Shown here: in pieces, positions 36,507 to 45,332 of the stretch
How the letters are laid out: each line of letters starts with the position of its first letter
Numbering within the stretch: the first letter of the stretch is position 1
Assembly: GCA_963669315.1 (NCBI GenBank)
Contig: OY770021.1
Location: 620,001 to 684,000, forward strand
Direction: 5' to 3'
Length of the DNA: 64,000 nt
Origin: SZUA-547 sp963669315
Lineage (GTDB): Bacteria; Pseudomonadota; Alphaproteobacteria; Rhodobacterales; Rhodobacteraceae
Notes under the pieces: generated by a model
What the model was told of the DNA's origin: nothing
What the model saw: only the letters and a program-made list of their open reading frames with translations
Database searches by the model: none
Made by a program: the position numbers and the translations under genes

Positions 36507-36573
36507 TCTTAGAAATCCGTGCCACAAATCCGAGCGCGAGCGCCACTCGCTGAAACTAGAGCTGAGAGGGCAT

Positions 36574-37080
36574 ATGGGACAGGATAACAGACCCCGCCGC
36601 CGGATGGGCCGGCTTCTGTTTGGCGCCTTCGGCCTTCTTGCGCTCGCCGCTGGCCTTGCCCCTCAACAGGCCGTCGCACAAGGCCGCGCGTGCCAGGAAA
36701 CCTACTACGTTCCCGCCCTTTCCGACATTTACACCGGAGGACGCGCCAATTTCGCCCAACTGGCGATCACCCTGAGCGTGAGGAATATCTCGGAGGCCGA
36801 GTCCCTGACGCTCGAGCGAGTCGACTATTTCGACACCAGCGGAAAGAAACTGCGGGCGCTGATCGAGGCGTCGATTGAGGTCAAGCCGCTGGAAACCGCG
36901 CAATATTTAATCGACATCGTGGACCGAGAAGGCGGCGGAGGGGCCAATTTTCTGGTTGGCGTAACCCGCGCCGCCGCTATGCCTGCGCCCAGTCTCGATG
37001 CGGTCATGTTCGGCAGTTTCGCCCAGCGTGGAATCTCTTTGGCGGCGGGCAGCCGATTGGTAAGCGGGAACTGCGACTGA
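36574..37080 (+). CDS. DUF3124 exported protein
   Basis: A 168-residue secreted protein with an N-terminal signal (LLFGAFGLLALAAGLAP, cleavage near AVAQ). The mature domain matches the pattern I know for DUF3124: ETYYVPALSDIYTGG, ITLSVRNISE, VDYFDTSGKKLR and GGGGANFLVGV near the end. The function is unknown. A GAGAGGG ribosome-binding site precedes the ATG. It converges on the patatin lipoprotein gene. Confidence 0.85.
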   Translation: MGQDNRPRRRMGRLLFGAFGLLALAAGLAPQQAVAQGRACQETYYVPALSDIYTGGRANFAQLAITLSVRNISEAESLTLERVDYFDTSGKKLRALIEASIEVKPLETAQYLIDIVDREGGGGANFLVGVTRAAAMPAPSLDAVMFGSFAQRGISLAAGSRLVSGNCD

Positions 37081-37138
37081 CCGCGCTTGTCGGCTACGTG
37101 AATGGGCCACGGCTCGAAAAGAAAGCCGTGAACCAACG

Positions 37139-38323
37139 TCACTGGTACAGGTTCAGCAAAGGTGGCGTGTTTGACCAGGCTTCGCCTGCGAGCATCTTAT
37201 CGTAGCCATAGGTGAAGAGCGCCTTCATATAGTTCTGATCGAAGGGCGCCGAATGTGGCGCGTTGAAGTCGTCGCCGATCCATGTTGCGTGATAGTCGCC
37301 GCCCCGTATCTGGGTGGCGTCGTAGGTGATCTGCATGTCGTTGAGGCCTCCCGCCTTAATCAGCGTCGAGATAGAACGGCCGGCTAACGCCATGATCCTG
37401 TAATTCAACTGCTCCGGTTCGGGCGTTATCCGCCCGTTCCGCACAATGTAAACGTCCCCCGCGGAGGGCGCGCCCCCACCCTGATCCGCAAAACTCGCCT
37501 GCCACTCCGCCAATACGGTGCTTTGCGAGATGACGCCGCCGTCGCCATGCATCTCGTCGCGGACCTCGCCGTCGATCTCGACCTCAAAGACCACAGGCGG
37601 GAATACGACCGGGATTGATGCAGAGGCGAGCAACGCCTTTCGGGCGACATCAACTGCGTTTGGAGCGCCGCTGACCGCCAGCGCTCCGATATCCCAAACC
37701 ACGGGTCGTTGCGCATCCAAATGAGTCGTCTGAACGACGAGACGCCGCCCTCGTCTGTGCTCACGCGCGATCTCCGCCATCATCTCATCGTTCAGATACT
37801 GCGCGATGCGGTCGGCCAGCGGCCGAGAATCTGCAACCGAGACATTGGACCGGATCGAAAACACGCTCCGCACCTCAAAGATCTTCGATGGCGGAAAGCC
37901 GCCATATATCTGCTGAAGTTCTTCATCGTACTCCGGTCCCAAAAATACAAAGGGAGCGGAGAGAGCGCCGGTGCTGATGCCCGTGACGATATGAAATTCA
38001 GGCCGGTCGCCGCGCGCGGTCCAACCCTTCATCAACCCTGCGCCATAGGCGCCGTTATCAGAACCGCCAGAGAGAGAAAGAATGGCGGGCTTCTCAGACA
38101 AGCCGGATGCTCTTCGCTGACTTAGAGCTTCCGCCACAACTTCGTCCAAATTTGGTGGCGCGACCTCTCCCCAATACCGAATTCCCTCGACGCCGGGCAG
38201 CGCCGCAAGCGGTGGTGGTGTGTCGGACTTCATACTCTCAATCGTCGCAGGTGAACGAACAAACCCAGGCGCACAGGCGCCTAGAGAGAACACCGCGATG
38301 AAAACCAAAATAGCGCGCATCAT
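37139..38323 (-). CDS. Patatin-like phospholipase lipoprotein
   Basis: Predicted envelope lipid acyl hydrolase of 394 residues. The lipoprotein signal MMRAILVFIAVFSLGAC has the lipobox LGAC. The patatin oxyanion segment ILSLSGGSDNGAYGAG, the nucleophile elbow GISTGAL (GxSxG) and the DGG dyad motif MHGDGGV are all present, so it should be active. The first of two ATGs (38323) follows AAGGAACC. The open frame extends upstream, but without family similarity. Attachment to the inner or outer membrane is not decided (the residue after Cys is Ala, which favours the outer membrane). Confidence 0.9.
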   Translation of the reverse strand: MMRAILVFIAVFSLGACAPGFVRSPATIESMKSDTPPPLAALPGVEGIRYWGEVAPPNLDEVVAEALSQRRASGLSEKPAILSLSGGSDNGAYGAGLMKGWTARGDRPEFHIVTGISTGALSAPFVFLGPEYDEELQQIYGGFPPSKIFEVRSVFSIRSNVSVADSRPLADRIAQYLNDEMMAEIAREHRRGRRLVVQTTHLDAQRPVVWDIGALAVSGAPNAVDVARKALLASASIPVVFPPVVFEVEIDGEVRDEMHGDGGVISQSTVLAEWQASFADQGGGAPSAGDVYIVRNGRITPEPEQLNYRIMALAGRSISTLIKAGGLNDMQITYDATQIRGGDYHATWIGDDFNAPHSAPFDQNYMKALFTYGYDKMLAGEAWSNTPPLLNLYQ

Positions 38324-38617
38324 GGTTTTGGAGGTTCCTTTCACGTCTTGCGCCTTGCATCCCTTCGAAATGAGCCGTGCCGCTGACAAGCTCCCAGGCG
38401 CTGCGATTGCGCGGGATCGGATTGCCTGCCCGCTTGGCCGCGAGAACAATTTGCTCTGAGTCGACAGCGAAATCAAACTTAGAAGGGTTGCTGCGTTTCC
38501 CCCATCAACTTGATCCTGCATGTGTACGTCCAAGCAGGGCTGTTGTCCGTTCGACTGGCGAGCCACTTTCCAGGGCGGATCCGTTGCAACAGTCCGAGGC
38601 TCTGGATGGGCTTCAGG
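38324..38617. other. Intergenic stretch without recognised features
   Basis: These 294 nt lie between the YigZ-like gene and the start of the patatin gene. They should contain the patatin promoter. I saw no RNA gene, repeat or convincing ORF in it. Confidence 0.5.
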
Positions 38618-38974
38618 CTAATTCGATGACGCTTGCTCCAGATACATCCGCACCGCGGTCTGGACATGGCGAAAGCGGTCGCCGCCCAGATGTTTGCCGC
38701 CATACCAGCGGGTGACGACGATGATATGACCGCGGAGGTCGGCCTGCTCCAGCATTCGCAGGATGATGTTCCCGGCGCCGCTCTCTCCATCATCATTCTT
38801 GACCGGGCCGAGATCGGTCAGCAGCCCCCATGAATTATGGGTCGCTTTGGCGAATTTCTTCTTCCGCCGCAGCTCCTTGATAAAGGCCTTCGCCTCCGCC
38901 TCTGACGCGCAAGGCCCGCCTGCGACGGCGTATTTTGAGCCTCGATCGCTGATGATGTTCTCCAGAACAAGCAT
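38618..38974 (-). CDS. YigZ/IMPACT N-terminal domain protein (UPF0029), short form
   Basis: A 118-residue protein consisting almost only of the UPF0029 domain: RGSKYAVAGG, ATHNSWGLL, KNDDGESGAGNIIL and VTRWYGGKHLGGDRF, which is the family signature. Homologues such as E. coli YigZ are about 200 residues with a second domain, missing here. The start at 38974 is inferred from domain limits, since no strong ribosome-binding site is present. The cellular role is unknown. Confidence 0.85.
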   Translation of the reverse strand: MLVLENIISDRGSKYAVAGGPCASEAEAKAFIKELRRKKKFAKATHNSWGLLTDLGPVKNDDGESGAGNIILRMLEQADLRGHIIVVTRWYGGKHLGGDRFRHVQTAVRMYLEQASSN

Positions 38975-39120
38975 GGCGCCACGATACGAAGGACGCGCGT
39001 GCGTCGCCAGCGGAACGGCGGGCGCCAGATTGCGCGCCGGCTGATCTCCATCAATGAGCGCTTTGCGCGCCCGGGATAGAATCCGCCCGTTCAATGAAGG
39101 ACCGGCCTCTGGAGGGTGCC

Positions 39121-39390
39121 ATGATCTCAATCGAAGACTGCATCGCGATGTGCGGATTGACACGCGAAGAAATCGACGCGATCGCCGAGCATGAGCATAT
39201 TGAGGAGATCGGCGCGACGGCGCTGGCGAGCGAGTTGATGCGCCGCGAGGGCGGACCGGAGCAGATTCGCGACATGATCCGTGACGACATTCGCGCCGCG
39301 ATTTCACGGGGCGACGCAAAGCACGCGCGCGAGCTGATCGCGGCGTTCAAGCATTTCGTGCGCGAACATCCGGAGAGCCTGCCCGTCTGA
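39121..39390 (+). CDS. Small conserved helical protein of unknown function
   Basis: An 89-residue protein starting MISIEDCIAMCGLT, preceded by GGAGGGTGCC. It is mostly helical and acidic/basic, with the segment EEIDAIAEHEHIEEIGATALA. Similar short proteins occur widely in alphaproteobacteria, but I know no function for them. It has no signal or membrane segment. Confidence 0.8.
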   Translation: MISIEDCIAMCGLTREEIDAIAEHEHIEEIGATALASELMRREGGPEQIRDMIRDDIRAAISRGDAKHARELIAAFKHFVREHPESLPV

Positions 39391-39492
39391 CGCCGAACCC
39401 GGCCCAGGATCGTACGCCGCGACTGCGTAGCGGTTGACGGGACTGGGCGCGCGCGCCACGCTCGCCGAAGTTTAAGCCTTCGGATACCCGTC

Positions 39493-40494
39493 ATGCTGAA
39501 CATCGCCCTTATCGGCGCCGGCGCCATCGGCCGGATTCACGCCCGCAATCTCGGCAGTTGCACTGGCGGCCGCCTCGCCGTGATCTGCGATGCGATCCCG
39601 GCGGCTGCGAACGCGCTGTCGGCGGAGCATGACGCGCGCGCGACGACTTCTCTGGATGACGCGCTGGGCGACGAGATCGACGGCGTTCTCATCGCCTCCT
39701 CGACCGCGTCTCACGGCGATGTCGCGAAGGCCTGCGTCGCAGCAGGCAAACCGTTCCTGTGCGAGAAGCCCCTGGCGTCGGATCAGGCGACCGGGCTGGA
39801 GATTGTCAACGCAACGCGCGAAGCCGGCCTGATCGCGGGCATGGCGTTCAACCGACGCTTTCACCCACAATACGCCGGCATCAAATCGGCGGTCGATGCG
39901 GGAAAGATCGGACGGCTTGAGTCCATTCTCATCACTTCGCGCACCGCCGCGCCGCCCACGCTCGAGTTCATCAAGACTTCGGGCGGTCTGTTCGGCGAAA
40001 AAGGCGCACATTTCTATGATCTCGCCCGCTACATTTCCGGCGAGCATCCGGTTGAGCTGTTCGCCATGGGTTCGGCGCTGATCAATCCGCGCTTCGCCGA
40101 TGTGGGCGAGGTCGACGTCGCGATGATCACGATGCGGCTGCCCAGCGGCGCGCTCTGCCAACTGGACTTCAGCTGGCGCGCGGCTTACGGGCAAGATGAA
40201 CGGCTGGAGGCGGTCGGGTCGCTCGGGATGTTGCAGACGCGGCAGGCGCCGGTCGGGGCGTTCGAGCGGTTCACCAGCGCCGGTCAGGCTCATGACGGAC
40301 TGCTCCCGACATGGTTTGATCGGTTCGAGGAGACTTACCCGTTTGAGTTGGATCTTTTTCTCGATGCGATCCGGACCCGGGAACAGGGGCGATTGCCCAG
40401 GCTCTCGGACGGCTTGGCGGCGCAACAGCTCGCCGACGCGGCGCGTCTGTCATCGCAAACCGGCGAACCTGCGAAGATTGCGCCTCTGGTCTGA
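39493..40494 (+). CDS. Gfo/Idh/MocA-family oxidoreductase (inositol 2-dehydrogenase-like)
   Basis: NAD(P)-dependent sugar or polyol dehydrogenase of 333 residues. It has the Rossmann loop IALIGAGAIGRIHARNL, CEKPLASD with the catalytic-site Lys of the EKP motif, GMAFNRRFHPQ, and GGLFGEKGAHFYDLARY, where the conserved His/Asp of the family sits. It most resembles inositol 2-dehydrogenase (IolG), but no other inositol genes are near. The substrate is uncertain. Confidence 0.85.
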   Translation: MLNIALIGAGAIGRIHARNLGSCTGGRLAVICDAIPAAANALSAEHDARATTSLDDALGDEIDGVLIASSTASHGDVAKACVAAGKPFLCEKPLASDQATGLEIVNATREAGLIAGMAFNRRFHPQYAGIKSAVDAGKIGRLESILITSRTAAPPTLEFIKTSGGLFGEKGAHFYDLARYISGEHPVELFAMGSALINPRFADVGEVDVAMITMRLPSGALCQLDFSWRAAYGQDERLEAVGSLGMLQTRQAPVGAFERFTSAGQAHDGLLPTWFDRFEETYPFELDLFLDAIRTREQGRLPRLSDGLAAQQLADAARLSSQTGEPAKIAPLV

Positions 40495-40570
40495 TGTAAA
40501 TTCGCGCCACTTGGATGAAAGGCGAGGACAGCGCGCCTTTCGCCATAGTCGCACCCGCCGGAAAGCAAAA

Positions 40571-40596
40571 CGCCGGTGGGGAATTCCCCACCGGCG
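40571..40596 (-). terminator. Rho-independent terminator of the cold-shock gene
   Basis: A 26-nt perfect palindrome (arms CGCCGGTGGGGAA and its complement) lies 31 nt beyond the cold-shock stop. On the minus strand it is followed by TTTTGCTTTC, a good U-tract. It also separates the convergent oxidoreductase gene. Confidence 0.85.
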
Positions 40597-40627
40597 CCTA
40601 GAAAGGTCGTTTGGAAGTCCGACGCGC

Positions 40628-40834
40628 TTACTGCGCGGTCAGAGCGCCCGCGGAAGCGCGACCCTGACGGTCGGTCTCCATCTCGTAGGAAACTTTCTGG
40701 CCGTCGTTCAGGCCGGTCAGGCCCGCACGCTCAACGGCGGAGATGTGCACGAACACGTCCTTGCCGCCGTCATCCGGCTGAATGAATCCAAAACCTTTGG
40801 TGGCGTTAAACCATTTCACAGTGCCGCTCGGCAT
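40628..40834 (-). CDS. Cold-shock protein, CspA family
   Basis: A 68-residue single-stranded nucleic-acid chaperone. It starts MPSGTVKWFNATKGFGFI and contains both RNP motifs (KGFGFIQ and DVFVHISAV). GAGGAG lies upstream of the ATG. The 234 nt to the divergent gene leave room for the long structured leader usual in csp genes. A strong terminator follows the gene. Confidence 0.97.
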   Translation of the reverse strand: MPSGTVKWFNATKGFGFIQPDDGGKDVFVHISAVERAGLTGLNDGQKVSYEMETDRQGRASAGALTAQ

Positions 40835-41068
40835 CTGTCTCTCCTCGCTTGTCGCCGCCCGCAGTATGCGGCGGCCTCGGCGCAGTCGGCATCGAAAGAA
40901 CTGCGTCGATAGTGACGGGCAGTGAGTCTCGGTAGCAGTAAAGCGCAGCGAACACATGACCTCTGTTGCACGAAAATGCAAGCGAAGCTCTTGTGACAGT
41001 TGAAATTCAACCCCGCGTTTCGGGATGGACATCGGCTTTTCAATCCGCTTCGTCAGAGCTAGACCGCC

Positions 41069-42133
41069 ATGCCGAAGCGCAAAAGAACCAACAAGAACAG
41101 AAAAATGCTCCGCACGATATCTATTCGCATCGCCGCCCTGTGCGCCGCCGTCGCCACGCTTTTCGCCGCAACAATGGGTGCGGCCAGCGCCGAGGACAGG
41201 TTCCGGCTGGAAATCGGTTTTGTGCCTGATCTGAGCGTGGCGCAATTATTCGTCGGGATCGACGGCGGCCTATTCGAGCAGGCGGGGATCGAAGCGCATC
41301 TGGTGGCGTTCCATACGGGCGACGCTGTGGTTCAGGCTATGAAAGAAGGCAAACTGGACGTCGCCTATTTCGACATCGAATCGGCCATGGCCGCGCGTGC
41401 AGGTGGCGTGGATATCAAGATCGTCGCCTCCTGCAGGGTCGAGCCGGTCAGCCTGATCGCGCACCAAGAATTGGCGGAGACTTTCGAAGCCGGCGATCCG
41501 GCGGGCGGGTTCAACCGGTTCGAGAAGGCGCATGGCCGCAAGCCGGTGATCGCCACATTGCCAGCGGGATCATCCGCCGAGACCGCGTTCCAGCATTGGC
41601 TGGTTAATATCCTTGGCGTCGATCCAGCTTCGGTGGAGGTGCGCTACCATGGCGCGGCCCAGGCTCAGCAGGCGCTGCTGGCGGGCGAAGTGGACGGCGC
41701 CGCGTTGCAGGAGCCGGGGGTTTCCGCAATCCTAGCGACCGCGCCGGACGCCAGGGTCATCGCTTCTGGCGCTGACCTGTTTCCCGGCCAGCCCGATGCG
41801 GTTCTCGTGGCCCGCGAGAGCGTCATCGCGCAGAACGAAGACGTGGCGCAGGCGCTTGTCGCCGCCCATGTCGCCGCGACTGAGAAACTGAGAGCCGACG
41901 CACCGGAATCTGCGGCGCATGTCGCCAAACATATCGGCGAGGGGCGGCTGGAGGTCGCGATCGTCGAGCAGGCGATCGAAAACTCGGGGCATGGCTGGTC
42001 AGCCGATCCCAATCTCATTGTCCCGGGCTCGGAGATTCTGCGTGACCTCCACGCGGACTCCGGCGCGTCGATCGGAGCCGTCAAATTGGAAGAACTTTTT
42101 GAGCCCCGATTTTATGATGCGTTATCAAACTGA
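41069..42133 (+). CDS. ABC transporter substrate-binding protein, NitT/TauT (SsuA/THI5-like) type
   Basis: Periplasmic binding protein of 354 residues for a nitrate, taurine, sulfonate or pyrimidine-like ligand. A basic N terminus and hydrophobic signal (IAALCAAVATLFAA, cleavage near ASA) precede IGFVPDLSVAQLFVGIDGGLF. The domain shows GDAVVQAMKEGKLDVAYFDI and AGEVDGAALQEPG, as in this class. An internal ATG at 41105 (MLRTIS) may be the true start. No permease or ATPase gene is adjacent, so it is an orphan. Confidence 0.85.
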   Translation: MPKRKRTNKNRKMLRTISIRIAALCAAVATLFAATMGAASAEDRFRLEIGFVPDLSVAQLFVGIDGGLFEQAGIEAHLVAFHTGDAVVQAMKEGKLDVAYFDIESAMAARAGGVDIKIVASCRVEPVSLIAHQELAETFEAGDPAGGFNRFEKAHGRKPVIATLPAGSSAETAFQHWLVNILGVDPASVEVRYHGAAQAQQALLAGEVDGAALQEPGVSAILATAPDARVIASGADLFPGQPDAVLVARESVIAQNEDVAQALVAAHVAATEKLRADAPESAAHVAKHIGEGRLEVAIVEQAIENSGHGWSADPNLIVPGSEILRDLHADSGASIGAVKLEELFEPRFYDALSN

Positions 42134-42209
42134 CGCAGCCCCGGTCTAAAGCTGCGTGAAGAATCGGTCGAAAGAGACGGCCGCCAACAACTTTGAGACG
42201 AATCCAAAA

Positions 42210-42905
42210 ATGACCAAATACGCGAGATACGCCGTCTACTGGGCGCCCGGAGCTGGCTCTGCGCTGGCGAGGTTCGGCGCCGGCTGGCTCGGCTGGGATG
42301 TGGAGGCGGCCGCGGATGCGCCCAGATTGTCGGTTCAGGGCCTTCCGGCGCCGATCGAGAAGTTGACGAAATCCCCGCGCCGCTACGGGTTTCACGCGAC
42401 TTTGAAGCCTCCGTTTCGACTGGCACCCGGTACGAACCGCGCGGCGCTGGAGACAGCGCTAGTCGAATTGGCGCAAGAGGTCGCCGAATTCGAAGCGCCG
42501 CCGCTTGCGCTTCGCGCCGATCTTGGCTTTCCCTCGCTACGGCCATCTGCGCCTTGCGCTGCGTTGGATGGTCTGGCCGCGCGTTGCGTGACCGATCTGG
42601 ACACTTTTCGCGCACCGCCCGGCGATGCAGAGCTTAGGCGCAGACGCGCCGCCGGACTGTCTGAATCGCAAGAGGCGAACCTGACACGCTGGGGCTATCC
42701 GTACGTGCTGGATCAGTTTCGGTTCCATGTGACACTGGCGAACCGGATGGGCGCGAAAGACTTCGGCGCGCTTGAGAAGGCCTTGGCGCCGCATCTGAAC
42801 CGCGCGATTGGAAATCCGTTGCATGTGCGAGAGATGTGCCTGTACGGAGATCCTGGCGAGGCTCGGCCTTTTCACCTGCTGCGCCGCTTTCGTCTGTCGG
42901 GCTGA
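42210..42905 (+). CDS. DUF1045 2H-phosphoesterase-like protein
   Basis: A 231-residue protein starting MTKYARYAVYWAPG. The two HxT motifs of 2H phosphoesterases are visible as YGFHATLKPPF and FRFHVTLANR. DUF1045 proteins are often encoded in phosphonate-utilisation clusters and are annotated as phosphonate-metabolism-associated, but no phn genes occur here. A cyclic phosphodiesterase activity is plausible, not shown. Confidence 0.88.
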   Translation: MTKYARYAVYWAPGAGSALARFGAGWLGWDVEAAADAPRLSVQGLPAPIEKLTKSPRRYGFHATLKPPFRLAPGTNRAALETALVELAQEVAEFEAPPLALRADLGFPSLRPSAPCAALDGLAARCVTDLDTFRAPPGDAELRRRRAAGLSESQEANLTRWGYPYVLDQFRFHVTLANRMGAKDFGALEKALAPHLNRAIGNPLHVREMCLYGDPGEARPFHLLRRFRLSG

Positions 42906-42939
42906 TCCGGGGTCGGAGTTTAGCAGTCCGCCGCTTGAC

Positions 42940-42954
42940 TGTTATAATGTAACA
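42940..42954. promoter_or_regulatory. Zur box upstream of znuA
   Basis: TGTTATAATGTAACA has perfect arms TGTTA/TAACA and differs by one base from the enterobacterial Zur consensus core TGTTATANTATAACA. It lies 36 nt before the znuA start, next to TTGACT (42935-42940), a likely -35 element. Zinc-loaded Zur would block the promoter. Confidence 0.85.
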
Positions 42955-42989
42955 TATATACGGAGCAGGCCCTGATCGAGGACCGATTC

Positions 42990-44048
42990 ATGCCCCGCCG
43001 CCGCCCACTTTCCCTCCGCACCCTGTTGCTGTCAGCCGCGCTGGCTGCATTCCCGATTGCGCCTGCCTGCGCCGATGGCGTGTCAGTGGTCGTCTCTGTC
43101 GCCCCGGCGCATTCGCTGGCCATGATGGCTGCGGGAGGACGCGCGGATGTCGCGCTGCTCGTCCCGCCTGACGCCTCGCCCCATAATTTCGCAATGAAGC
43201 CATCAGCCGCGCGTGCGCTCTCTAGTGCTGATATCGTGATATCGGTCGGTGCCGGTCTGGACGGTTTTCTGGACGCGCCAATAGAAGCGCTCGGCGATAA
43301 GGCGCTTATCCTTCGATTGAGCGAGGCGCCCGGCGTTTCGCTTTTGCCTATCCGGACTGAGGCGCTTTGGAGCGCTGACAATGGTGAAGTCGGCCATGAT
43401 CATCACGCGGAAGGCGGTCATAGCGCAGAGGACCACGCCCGGCACATGGCCGATCCCGCACATCGGGCGGAGCATGAACGCAGGCATGGCTCTGAAGATG
43501 ACCACGACGGTCATGGTCACGGCCATCACTCGGGCGCCATTGATCCCCACATCTGGCTCGCCCCGGCGAATGCTCGCGCCTGGCTGAAGGCGATCGCCGC
43601 CAAGCTGGCGGAAGCCGACCCGGCGGGCGCAGAGGTCTATGCCGCCAACGCCGCTGAGGCGGACGCCAGACTTGCGAAGATGGAAGCCCGGCTGGGATTG
43701 CGGCTTTCACCGGTGGCGACCCGCCCCTTCGCCGTGTTCCACGATGCGTACCAGTATCTAGAACGCCGCTACGGCCTGACCGCGCTCGGCGCGATTGCAG
43801 GTGTCGACGGAGCGGCCCCCAGCCCGCTCCGGTTGCGAGACATTCAGGGGGCGATACGCGAATCAGGCGCAGTTTGCGTGTTCTCGGAACCGCAATTGGA
43901 CCCGCGCCTCGTTGCTGTCGTCGCCGAGGGAACCGATGCGAAGGGCGCGGTGCTCGACCCACTCGGCGCGAAGATCCCGCCGGGGCCCGATCACTATATC
44001 TCGATGATGGATGCGCTGGCCGACGGTCTGGCCAAATGTCTGGAGTGA
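42990..44048 (+). CDS. znuA: Zinc ABC transporter substrate-binding protein ZnuA
   Basis: Periplasmic zinc-binding protein of 352 residues (cluster A-I). A signal peptide (LLLSAALAAFPIAPACA) is followed by the binding lobes, with zinc ligands in PPDASPHNFAM, IDPHIWLAPANA and FHDAYQYLERRYGL. A His/Asp-rich loop at about residues 135-180 (GHDHHAEGGHSAEDHARH and DHDGHGHGHHSG) is the zinc-sensing loop of true ZnuA. A Zur box precedes it. The permease and ATPase genes znuB/znuC are not adjacent in this window. Confidence 0.95.
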   Translation: MPRRRPLSLRTLLLSAALAAFPIAPACADGVSVVVSVAPAHSLAMMAAGGRADVALLVPPDASPHNFAMKPSAARALSSADIVISVGAGLDGFLDAPIEALGDKALILRLSEAPGVSLLPIRTEALWSADNGEVGHDHHAEGGHSAEDHARHMADPAHRAEHERRHGSEDDHDGHGHGHHSGAIDPHIWLAPANARAWLKAIAAKLAEADPAGAEVYAANAAEADARLAKMEARLGLRLSPVATRPFAVFHDAYQYLERRYGLTALGAIAGVDGAAPSPLRLRDIQGAIRESGAVCVFSEPQLDPRLVAVVAEGTDAKGAVLDPLGAKIPPGPDHYISMMDALADGLAKCLE

Positions 44049-44055
44049 CTGCGGA

Positions 44056-44520
44056 TCAGGGCTTGAAGGCGGGGTGAATCAATCGATCTCCCTCGGCCAC
44101 GCCCAACTCATCAGCCAGCCCGGCATTGATTTCCAGCACACCGAGGATCACGCCGCCTGAAGGAATGTCGCGGGTCGAAAATGGAGTGGTCTCTCGCGCG
44201 ATAGTAATGATGAAGCCCGTCTCGTCCGCGAACAGTATGTCGAGCGGCAGGGGCGTATTCTTCATCCAGAATGACGCGTATTGCGGCTGCTCATAGACGA
44301 ACAGCATTCCAGCGTCTCGATCCATCGACTGGCGATGCATCAGTCCGCGCGCGCGTTCATCCGGTTCATCCGCAATCTCGACGTTGAAGGAAAGCTCGCC
44401 GGAAGAGGTGACAATGCGCACCACATCGTTTTGCGCGAACGCGCCGCTAATCCAGCAGCAGGCGAAAGCGCAGGCCAGCGCAAACGGGCGCAGGACTCTC
44501 CGCGACAACGGAGTTTGCAA
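44056..44520 (-). CDS. DUF192 exported protein
   Basis: A secreted protein of the DUF192 family, of unknown function. It has a signal peptide (PFALACAFACCWISGAFA), RGLMHRQSMDRDAGMLFVY, ASFWMKNTPLPLDILF and VLEINAGLADELGV, the full family core. I chose the TTG at 44520 because GAGG lies 8 nt upstream, giving 154 residues. A GTG at 44541, inside the end of the preceding gene, would give 161 but has no ribosome-binding site. The upstream cold-shock gene ends 10 nt before this start. Confidence 0.88.
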   Translation of the reverse strand: MQTPLSRRVLRPFALACAFACCWISGAFAQNDVVRIVTSSGELSFNVEIADEPDERARGLMHRQSMDRDAGMLFVYEQPQYASFWMKNTPLPLDILFADETGFIITIARETTPFSTRDIPSGGVILGVLEINAGLADELGVAEGDRLIHPAFKP

Positions 44521-44530
44521 GAAAATGTCC

Positions 44531-45106
44531 TCAGCCGACACCGTTGGGGGGCATCAATGCGGCCTCCCAGGTGCGAACTTCGACCGCCATCAGGCCGCGT
44601 GGCCCGTCAGCGGTGCGCACGGCGACGCCCTCGCCCGGCATCAGATCGTTAAACCCGCAGCGGCGCAGCGTCTCCATGTGGATGAACACATCCGCAGAAT
44701 CGCCAAAAACGTTGACGAACCCGAATCCCTTAAGCTTATCGAACCACTTGACGCGGGCGGCAACCAATTCTCCGGCTCCGTCCAGTTCGACTGCAAGATC
44801 CGAGGGGCGCACCCCCGGCATTTCTTCCTCGGGCTCTTCGACGATTCCGACGTCCACAAGTTCGACGGCCTGCAGGCCGCGATCCCCCTGGACGACGCGC
44901 ATCGAAACGACGGCGCCTTCAGGTATCGACGTCCGGCCCGAGGCCTTGACGCAGCTGGCATGCAGAAGGATATCCCGATCGCCCCCATCGGGAACTACGA
45001 AGCCGTATCCGCGATCGGCGTCATACCATTTGACCCGCCCTGTGCGAATATCAGACTCTGGCTGGCTCTCACGCGCGATCAACAAAATTCTTCCCACTCG
45101 ACTCAA
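44531..45106 (-). CDS. Protein with two cold-shock domains
   Basis: Up to 191 residues with two CSDs joined by an acidic linker (EEPEEEMPG). The first has GRVKWYDADRGYGFVV and DILLHASCV, the second ARVKWFDKLKGFGFVNVF and DVFIHMETL. This tandem architecture is frequent in Rhodobacterales and probably acts in RNA binding. The start is unresolved: TTG at 45106, GTG at 45097 and TTG at 45082 are in frame, and a GGGAAG stretch precedes the last. Confidence 0.9.
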   Translation of the reverse strand: MSRVGRILLIARESQPESDIRTGRVKWYDADRGYGFVVPDGGDRDILLHASCVKASGRTSIPEGAVVSMRVVQGDRGLQAVELVDVGIVEEPEEEMPGVRPSDLAVELDGAGELVAARVKWFDKLKGFGFVNVFGDSADVFIHMETLRRCGFNDLMPGEGVAVRTADGPRGLMAVEVRTWEAALMPPNGVG

Positions 45107-45332
45107 AACGACGTTGCAGGCAACGCCCGTTACGTTCGGTCAATGTCGTCTGACATGCAACCTTCTCGTAGACGCTTTTGCGTCAGAGTTGGGTAGCGAT
45201 ATCAGCCTGTAGCCCCCAAACTAAGGCCTTATTGTGAGTGTCGACTATAGCGGCGGGAGATCAAATGATTCACCTATTTTTTGAGGAAACGGCCGTATGC
45301 CACTGACACCGTTGCGAAAATGACTCTCAATC

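Noticed and set aside
39121..39390. Antitoxin of a toxin-antitoxin pair
   Set aside because: The small helical protein has no partner ORF next to it and similar proteins occur alone in many alphaproteobacteria.
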